7,110 nt of DNA from contig CAYSPA010000059.1 in assembly GCA_964432835.1 (NCBI GenBank), positions 1 through 7,110 of the forward strand, read 5' to 3'. Under the pieces are notes generated by a model, which did no database searches, was not told where the DNA came from, and saw nothing but the letters and a program-made list of their open reading frames with translations. Positions within the stretch are counted from its first letter, which is position 1, and the number at the start of each line of letters is the position of its first letter. The stretch is from B18-G2 sp964432835 (GTDB lineage: Archaea; Thermoplasmatota; E2; DHVEG-1; B18-G2). This document shows, in pieces, positions 1 to 5,009 of this stretch. A program made the translations under genes and the position numbers.

Positions 1-1505
1 CTTGGCCAATGCTAAGACACGACGTTCATCACACGGGAAGAAGTCCTTATGGAAAAAATGGATGCACAGGTATATTGAAATGGAAACTGAAAATAGGAGA
101 ATGTTGTATCTTTTCTTCTCCAGTTATAGATCAAGATGGCACTATATACATCGGTGTGGGTAAAACGTTTTATGCAATCTATCCAAATGGAACGATAAAA
201 TGGAAAGTTAAACTCGGTGGAAATGTAGATTTCTCAGCTGCCATATCAAAAGATGGAACCATCTACGTTCCCGCCGATGACTGGTCCCTATATGCTATCA
301 CCCTAAATGGAGCAATAAAATGGAGATGTAGACTTGGAGATGCTCCAAGTGGAGACCCTCTCGTGGATAAAAACGGAATAATTTATATTGGAACCTTAGA
401 TCCCCTCGTAGCGAATGGAAAGTTTCATGCTATATATCCAAATGGAACAATAAAATGGAGTATCAATCTGGATGGTTGTTCCTCTGCAGTTATTTATAGC
501 GACACCATCTATGTTGATTGCTGTAGAGAGGGTCGTCTCTATGCAATCTGTGCAGACAATGGTACCATCAAATGGGATAAATGGGAGGGTACAGTTAATA
601 AATTGTCATCTGGACCCAGTGTAGATGAGAATGGTACCATATACTACGGTAGCTACGGAAACGGTTACCTCTATGCGTTCTATCCAAACGGAACACTCAA
701 ATGGAAATACAAGATAGGAGCTACTCATATGTCACCCATAATCTCAGAAAATGGTACCCTCTACATAGCGACATACAAAGAACATAACGACTACCTTTAT
801 GCCTTTAATTCAGATGGGACCTTATTATGGAAATGTAAGGTTCCTGCTACGATAGGTCTAATGGTCGATAAAAATGGGATAATTTACGGATGTGGAATTT
901 ATTGTATATATGCTGTGAATCCAAATGGAATGATTAGATGGAAGTGGAAGATAAACGATTACGTATTAACCCATCCTGCTATGGGAAGAGACGGGACCAT
1001 ATACGTGGCAGCGTGGGATGGTTATCTATATGCAATCGAGCCAAGAGATGCTGCGGATTTGAGGATAGGGGATGTGTATTTTGGGCCAACATGGGGATGT
1101 ATTAAATTCAAACTTAGAAACGTTGGTTGCGAGCCAGCTTATAATGTCTCGTGCAAAGTAAAAATTAGCATGATGACATGGAGGGACGATGCGGAAACAA
1201 AAATCTACGAAACAACTGTGCCTTTTATCGATGTGGGTCAGGAGATCGAGGTGAAGATACGGGGAATTCACGCCTCTCCGTTGAGATATGTACCGTTCTC
1301 AGATTACACCATCTGGGGAACCCTATTCGGTGGAAACTCGATAGATCTCCTGTGGGTAGAGGCAGAGAATGCAAACGGTGACATGTGCTGGGAAGGTGGA
1401 GACTATATAGGAGTTACCATAATCGGTTCCTTGGTATGTCCAGTTGGACTGCAGTACTGGATAGGTTATGTGTTGATGCACGGTTCTCTACCAGATTACT
1501 CATGA
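1..1505 (+). CDS. PQQ-like beta-propeller protein with C-terminal CARDB-like domain, 5' partial
   Basis: The frame is open to the left edge. The codons before the first ATG (position 9) read Trp-Pro, giving WPMLRHDVHHTGRS, the usual opening motif of PQQ-like propeller domains, so that ATG is internal and the true start and any signal peptide lie outside the window. Counting from that Met, a Gly-x-Ile-Tyr strand recurs at residues 44, 83, 123, 165, 209, 249, 290 and 329 (about 40-residue period). Each is followed by a YAIxPNGTIKW-type strand in most repeats, which fits an eight-bladed propeller. Residues 348-465 (from ADLRIGDVYF) resemble a CARDB/Ig-like domain. Residues 466-490 are uncharged and fairly hydrophobic: either a final beta strand or a membrane anchor. 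About 16 cysteines are present. Such archaeal proteins are usually extracellular; ligand and function are unknown, and PQQ binding should not be assumed. Codons look more A/T-rich than in the next genes. Confidence 0.85.
   Translation, partial: WPMLRHDVHHTGRSPYGKNGCTGILKWKLKIGECCIFSSPVIDQDGTIYIGVGKTFYAIYPNGTIKWKVKLGGNVDFSAAISKDGTIYVPADDWSLYAITLNGAIKWRCRLGDAPSGDPLVDKNGIIYIGTLDPLVANGKFHAIYPNGTIKWSINLDGCSSAVIYSDTIYVDCCREGRLYAICADNGTIKWDKWEGTVNKLSSGPSVDENGTIYYGSYGNGYLYAFYPNGTLKWKYKIGATHMSPIISENGTLYIATYKEHNDYLYAFNSDGTLLWKCKVPATIGLMVDKNGIIYGCGIYCIYAVNPNGMIRWKWKINDYVLTHPAMGRDGTIYVAAWDGYLYAIEPRDAADLRIGDVYFGPTWGCIKFKLRNVGCEPAYNVSCKVKISMMTWRDDAETKIYETTVPFIDVGQEIEVKIRGIHASPLRYVPFSDYTIWGTLFGGNSIDLLWVEAENANGDMCWEGGDYIGVTIIGSLVCPVGLQYWIGYVLMHGSLPDYS
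69..1040 (+). repeat. Eight tandem propeller-blade repeats within the CDS
   Basis: About 120-base units encode G-x-I-Y, then Y-A-I/F-x-P-N-G-T-I/L-K-W. Near-identical DNA (ccaaatggaac.ataaaatgg) recurs at about 184 and 438, with variants at about 304, 559 and 684. The units are diverged enough to be an old domain repeat rather than a recent tandem amplification. Confidence 0.75.
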
Positions 1506-1583
1506 TTTTTGACCGAATTCCATCCAAATTGAGCGGAGACGACGGGATATCATGCCCCAATTTCTTGGACATTATCGTTGACC

Positions 1584-1598
1584 AAAAAAGGATTAAAT
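1584..1598 (+). promoter_or_regulatory. Candidate archaeal promoter (BRE plus TATA) for purB-tyrS
   Basis: A purine-rich BRE-like run (aaaaaagg) leads directly into a TATA-like gattaaat centred near 1595. That is about 30 bases before the purB ATG at 1625. Archaeal transcription usually starts 25-27 bases after the TATA centre, so the transcript would have a leader of only a few bases. Placement supports it; the TATA match is imperfect. Confidence 0.45.
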
Positions 1599-1624
1599 CG
1601 GGAATTCTTTCAGCGTAGGATAGT

Positions 1625-2983
1625 ATGAAAGAGCGGGTATGTCCTCTGGATTTCAGATACGGAAGGGACGAGATGAAGAGCATTTTTGGGGAGAGGCAGA
1701 GGCTGGACTATCTTCTCAAGGTCGAAGCCGCCCTTGCAAAAGCCCACGCCAGGGTCGGAAATATCCCCGAAGAATCCGCTGAAGAAATAGAAAGAAAGGC
1801 ATCCACCAGATTCGTCAGTCCCGAGAGAGTCAAAGAGATAGAGAGACAAACTAAGCATGATATAATCTCTGTGGTCAGAGCGCTTGCCGAGGTCTGTGAG
1901 GGAGAGGCAAAGAAGTACATCCACCTCGGCGCAACATCCTATGATATAGTTGATACCGCAAATGCCCTGCAGTTCAGAGATGCACTCGACATTATAGAAA
2001 AGGATTTAGAAGAACTCATGCTCACACTCGTCAAACTGGCTGAAAGATACAAAAATACAATAATGCCGGGCAGAACGCACGGTCAGCATACGATACCGAT
2101 AACCTTCGGTCTGAAGATGGCGGTTTACGCCATGGAAATCAACAGGCATCTTGAAAGAATAAGGGAATCCAGAAAAAGGATAATCGTCGGCAAGATGTCG
2201 GGCGCGGTCGGAACGGGCGCCGCCTTTGGAGAACATGCCAAAGAGATACGGGAAGAGGTGAAAAGGGAACTGGGCATAGATATGGAGATCGCATCGACCC
2301 AGATCGTTGGTAGAGATAGATACATTGAGCTCGCAACGCTCATGGCGAACATAGCCACGAGCTTGGAGAAATTTGCCACAGAGATAAGAAATTTGCAGAG
2401 GAGTGAAATCGGAGAGGTTGCGGAAGCCTTTGATGTTAAAAAGCAGGTTGGCTCATCTACCATGCCTCACAAGATGAATCCCATAACGTGCGAGCAGATA
2501 TGTGGTCTGGCAAGGGTTGTGAGAGCATTGTCTCAAGTTGCTTTTGATAACGCGATACAGTGGCACGAGAGAGACCTTTGCAATTCCTCGGGTGAGAGGA
2601 TATGGATTCCTCACTGCTTCATTCTGCTCGACTGGATTTTGTATCAGATGAATGAGGTCTTCTCAAACCTCAGGGTGTTTCCGGAGAAAATGAGGGAGAA
2701 TCTGGAAAAGTCGAGAGGTATTCCGATGGCGGAATCCGTGATGATGCTTCTCGTGAAGAAAGGAATGGCGAGGGAGAATGCTCATGAGATCGTCAGAAGG
2801 TGTGCGATGAAGGCACATACTCAAAATATCACTCTCAAGGATTCTCTCCTGGAGGAGGATGAGGTGAGAAACCTTGTAACAGATGAAGAGCTTGAAGAGG
2901 CTCTCAAACCGGAGAACTATCTTGGTAGAGCCGAGGAGATAGTCGATGAGGTTGTAAACATCTTATCGAGGCGATATAAATGA
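1625..2983 (+). CDS. purB: Adenylosuccinate lyase
   Basis: This cytosolic enzyme of purine synthesis cleaves SAICAR to AICAR plus fumarate and adenylosuccinate to AMP plus fumarate. At 452 aa it has a normal length for the family. Visible motifs: KHDI (77-80), TSYDIVDT (104-111, where other members often carry S, T or N in place of the Tyr), GRTHGQHTIP (149-158, with the catalytic His152), and the superfamily signature GSSTMPHKMNP (276-286), whose serines form the flexible catalytic loop. WHERD (313-317) and the late KAMKAH-like segment (CAMKAH, 393-398) also fit purB rather than fumarase, aspartase or argininosuccinate lyase. The ATG at 1625 gives the expected N-terminus. Only a weak agga lies 4 bases upstream, and the promoter spacing suggests a nearly leaderless mRNA. 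Its stop overlaps the tyrS start. Confidence 0.96.
   Translation: MKERVCPLDFRYGRDEMKSIFGERQRLDYLLKVEAALAKAHARVGNIPEESAEEIERKASTRFVSPERVKEIERQTKHDIISVVRALAEVCEGEAKKYIHLGATSYDIVDTANALQFRDALDIIEKDLEELMLTLVKLAERYKNTIMPGRTHGQHTIPITFGLKMAVYAMEINRHLERIRESRKRIIVGKMSGAVGTGAAFGEHAKEIREEVKRELGIDMEIASTQIVGRDRYIELATLMANIATSLEKFATEIRNLQRSEIGEVAEAFDVKKQVGSSTMPHKMNPITCEQICGLARVVRALSQVAFDNAIQWHERDLCNSSGERIWIPHCFILLDWILYQMNEVFSNLRVFPEKMRENLEKSRGIPMAESVMMLLVKKGMARENAHEIVRRCAMKAHTQNITLKDSLLEEDEVRNLVTDEELEEALKPENYLGRAEEIVDEVVNILSRRYK
2968..2973 (+). promoter_or_regulatory. Weak ribosome binding site for tyrS
   Basis: gaggcg lies 6 bases before the ATG at 2980, inside the end of purB. It supports this ATG over the next in-frame ATG at 2989 and fits translation coupled to purB through the ATGA overlap. 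Confidence 0.4.
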
Positions 2984-3800
2984 ACAAGATGGAGAGATTG
3001 TTATCAAATACGGCAGAGGTGGTAACGGAGGAAGAACTCGCGGAGATACTGGGGAAAGAGAGACCAAAGGCATACATCGGTTTTGAGCCATCGGGAATGG
3101 TACATCTCGGATGGAAGATATGTGCCAACAAGATAAGGGATTTCCTGGATTGCAATTTCGATTTCACCATTCTACTGGCAGATTGGCATGCATACATAAA
3201 CGACAAACTCGGTGGAGACCTTGACAAAATAAAGGCATGTGGAGAATACATGAAGGATTGTTTCGAGGCAATGGGAATCGGCAAAGATAAAGTTAATTTC
3301 GTGTATGCGAGCGATTATGTATCGGACCCCAGATACTGGGAGCTCGTTCTGAAAATCGCCAAAGCAAATTCGGTTGCAAGGGTAAAAAGAGCAATGGACA
3401 TCATGGGAAGGAAGCAGGAGGAAGCGGAAAAGGACCTCTCCAAGCTGTTTTATCCGGTTATGCAGGTGGCGGACATATTTTATCTGGATGTCGATGTTGC
3501 CTATGGGGGTATGGACCAGAGACACGCCCACATGCTGGCAAGAGATACCGCAAAAAAACTGAACCTGAAGAGCCCCATTGCGGTACATACACCTCTCCTG
3601 ACGGGTTTGCAGGCAAGGGGAAGAATGAACCCAGCGGAGGTGAAGATGAGCAAAAGCAAACCCGAATCGATGATCTCACTGCATGATAGTCCCGAAGACG
3701 TTGAGAGAAAAATCAAGAAAGCATACTGTCCAAAGGGTGAGGTTGATGGAAATCCGGTTATGGAGATATGGAAATACATAATATTTCAGGAATTTGATAG
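2980..3800 (+). CDS. tyrS: Tyrosyl-tRNA synthetase, 3' end lost in assembly gap
   Basis: This class I synthetase charges tRNA-Tyr with tyrosine. It is the short archaeal/eukaryal type, in which N-terminal AYIGFEPSG carries Tyr32. The HIGH equivalent is HLGW (42-45) and the KMSKS loop is intact at 222-226. Tyrosine-pocket residues known from the Methanocaldococcus jannaschii enzyme (Tyr32, Tyr151, Gln155, Asp158, Gln173) are matched by Tyr32, Tyr158, Gln162, Asp165 and Gln180 in YPVMQVADIFYLDVDVAYGG and MDQRHAHMLAR. That assigns tyrosine over tryptophan. 273 codons are readable before the Ns at 3801; compared with the roughly 306-residue M. jannaschii enzyme, about 60 C-terminal residues, including most of the anticodon-binding part, are missing. 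The apparent reading frame after the gap is chance, because the gap length is unknown. The gene overlaps purB by 4 bases. Confidence 0.95.
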
Positions 3801-3900
3801 NNNNNNNNNNNNNNNNNNNNNNNNNNNNNNNNNNNNNNNNNNNNNNNNNNNNNNNNNNNNNNNNNNNNNNNNNNNNNNNNNNNNNNNNNNNNNNNNNNNN
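3801..3900. other. Assembly gap (100 N)
   Basis: Exactly 100 unknown bases, the conventional placeholder for a scaffold gap of unknown size. It removes the tyrS 3' end, any terminator, and probably the upstream part of the TBP promoter. The missing tyrS codons alone need nearer 190 bases, so the true gap is probably longer than 100. Confidence 0.97.
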
Positions 3901-3901
3901 A

Positions 3902-3909
3902 TTTATATA
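3902..3909 (+). promoter_or_regulatory. TATA box for the tandem TBP genes
   Basis: tttatata matches the archaeal TATA consensus well and begins one base after the gap. Its centre is about 22 bases before the ATG at 3927, slightly short of the usual 25-27, so transcription would start at or very near the start codon (leaderless). The BRE would lie inside the gap and cannot be read. Confidence 0.55.
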
Positions 3910-3926
3910 CTAACTCAGGTTGTTCT

Positions 3927-4457
3927 ATGGGTAATATAAGTGTTGAAAACATTATCGCTGAAACCAAAATTGCCGAGTCGCTCGACATAGAAGAGGTTGC
4001 AAAGAATCTGCCCGATACAAGATATGACTCATCTAATTATCCTGGAATCGTTATGGGGGTGGCATCAAATAACGTAGCATACATCATCCTGGAGAGTGGC
4101 AAATTCATCTGCGCCGGCGGAAAGAACATGAGAGAAATCCGCAGATGCATAGGTGAAGTGGTTAGAACACTCAGACAGAAAGGATTCAACGTGAAGAGAG
4201 GAGACAAACCGAGGATAACAAGCTTCACAGTATCTACGGATATCAACGGTGAGATAGACCTTGATAAACTGAATGAGGAGATGGATAATATCAGATATAA
4301 TCCGGACGAACTTCCGGCGGCGGTCTACAGTGAAGATGATAAGTTCGTGGCATTGATTTTCAGGTCCGGAAAAATTATATGCACGGGACCGGGAGATAGA
4401 AAGATGATGGAAAATTTTATAAAGGAGATTGTTAAAAAAATAAAGGAGGTTGGATAG
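3927..4457 (+). CDS. Divergent TATA-binding protein paralogue (TBP-like)
   Basis: This 176-residue protein has the two-repeat TBP layout (about 4-89 and 97-175). Its first repeat aligns to the canonical TBP next door without gaps (27 of 87 positions identical by eye), and the ATG gives the same N-terminal length (MGNISVEN versus MPKIEVEN). In TBPs four phenylalanines wedge into TATA DNA; here the equivalents are Tyr38, Leu55, Leu129 and Phe145, so only one remains. The central groove Asn is kept in repeat 1 (Asn8) but is Ser99 in repeat 2, and the Thr of the CTG motif is Ala63 in repeat 1. The C-terminal stirrup reads YNPDELP instead of YEPEQFP, altering residues that contact TFB. Family membership is clear; ability to bind and bend TATA DNA is doubtful. 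It could bind other DNA, partner with other factors, or antagonise the canonical TBP. The gene follows a TATA box and lies 3 bases before tbp. Confidence 0.9.
   Translation: MGNISVENIIAETKIAESLDIEEVAKNLPDTRYDSSNYPGIVMGVASNNVAYIILESGKFICAGGKNMREIRRCIGEVVRTLRQKGFNVKRGDKPRITSFTVSTDINGEIDLDKLNEEMDNIRYNPDELPAAVYSEDDKFVALIFRSGKIICTGPGDRKMMENFIKEIVKKIKEVG
4442..4450 (+). promoter_or_regulatory. Strong Shine-Dalgarno for canonical tbp
   Basis: aaaggaggt ends 10 bases before the ATG at 4461 and lies within the last codons of the divergent TBP gene. It is the best ribosome binding site in the window and supports internal initiation on a two-gene mRNA. Confidence 0.7.
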
Positions 4458-4460
4458 ATT

Positions 4461-5009
4461 ATGCCAAAGATAGAGGTGGAAAATATTGTGGCGTCCACGG
4501 CTTTTGCCGATAAACTGGACCTCGATATGATAGCCCAGGAACTGGAGGGAGCGGAGTATGAGCCGGAGCAGTTTCCGGGACTCGTCTACAGGTTGAAGGA
4601 ACCGAAGACGGCAACCCTTCTGTTCAGGAGTGGAAAAGCCAATTGTACCGGAGCCAAAACGATAGAGGACGTGAAGAGAACGGTGGAGATAATAAAGAAG
4701 AAACTCGGAGACCTTGGTATAGAGGTATATGAAAATCCAGAGATAGTGATACAGAATATCGTCGCAATATCTGACCTGGAGACGGAACTGAACCTGAATG
4801 ACGTTGCCATGGGATTGGGACTCGAGAACGTGGAATATGAACCCGAGCAGTTCCCGGGACTGGTCTATAGACTTAAGGAGCCAAGGGTTGCCATGCTCCT
4901 GTTTGGCTCGGGAAAAATAGTGTGCACCGGAGCAAGGAGGATAGAGGATGTCTCAAGGGCTGTGGAGAAACTCGCCGAGGAGCTATCATCTCTGGGTCTG
5001 CTTCATTAA
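4461..5009 (+). CDS. tbp: TATA-box-binding protein (canonical TBP)
   Basis: This is the general transcription factor that binds and bends promoter TATA boxes and recruits TFB and RNA polymerase. It is 182 aa and made of two TBP repeats (about 4-89 and 95-180). All DNA-contact hallmarks are present: intercalating Phe38 and Phe55 in repeat 1, Phe131 and Phe148 in repeat 2, groove asparagines Asn8 and Asn99, and CTG motifs at 62-64 and 155-157. The TFB-contact stirrup reads YEPEQFP (126-132), close to the eukaryotic form. A 17-residue block, EYEPEQFPGLVYRLKEP, is identical in both repeats (32-48 and 125-141). Repeat 2 has two extra residues near 118-121 compared with repeat 1. The acidic C-terminal tail of some archaeal TBPs is absent; it ends GLLH. 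It follows the divergent TBP by 3 bases and its 3' end overlaps pckG on the other strand. Confidence 0.97.
   Translation: MPKIEVENIVASTAFADKLDLDMIAQELEGAEYEPEQFPGLVYRLKEPKTATLLFRSGKANCTGAKTIEDVKRTVEIIKKKLGDLGIEVYENPEIVIQNIVAISDLETELNLNDVAMGLGLENVEYEPEQFPGLVYRLKEPRVAMLLFGSGKIVCTGARRIEDVSRAVEKLAEELSSLGLLH

Noticed and set aside
1515..1607. Inverted pair gaattcc (1515-1521) and ggaattc (1601-1607) as a terminator or operator
   Set aside because: The arms are only 7 bases with an 80-base loop, built around the self-complementary gaattc, and no T-run follows; chance is sufficient.
1506..1624. A small gene or RNA between the propeller gene and purB
   Set aside because: No convincing short frame or stable fold was visible in these 119 bases beyond the candidate promoter.
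1610..1924. Minus-strand open frames opposite purB and the propeller gene (including 1414-1683)
   Set aside because: They are antisense to clear genes, with low-complexity or Ser/Leu-rich translations typical of shadow frames.
3901..3939. Apparent continuation of tyrS after the Ns to a stop at 3939
   Set aside because: The frame across a gap of unknown length is meaningless, the residues do not resemble a TyrRS C-terminus, and the same bases form a TATA box and the start of the TBP-like gene.
3927..5009. Tandem TBP genes as an assembly duplication or a pseudogene pair
   Set aside because: The two proteins are only about 30 percent identical over the first repeat and both frames are fully open with their own start signals, so this is an old paralogue pair and not a duplicate or decayed copy.
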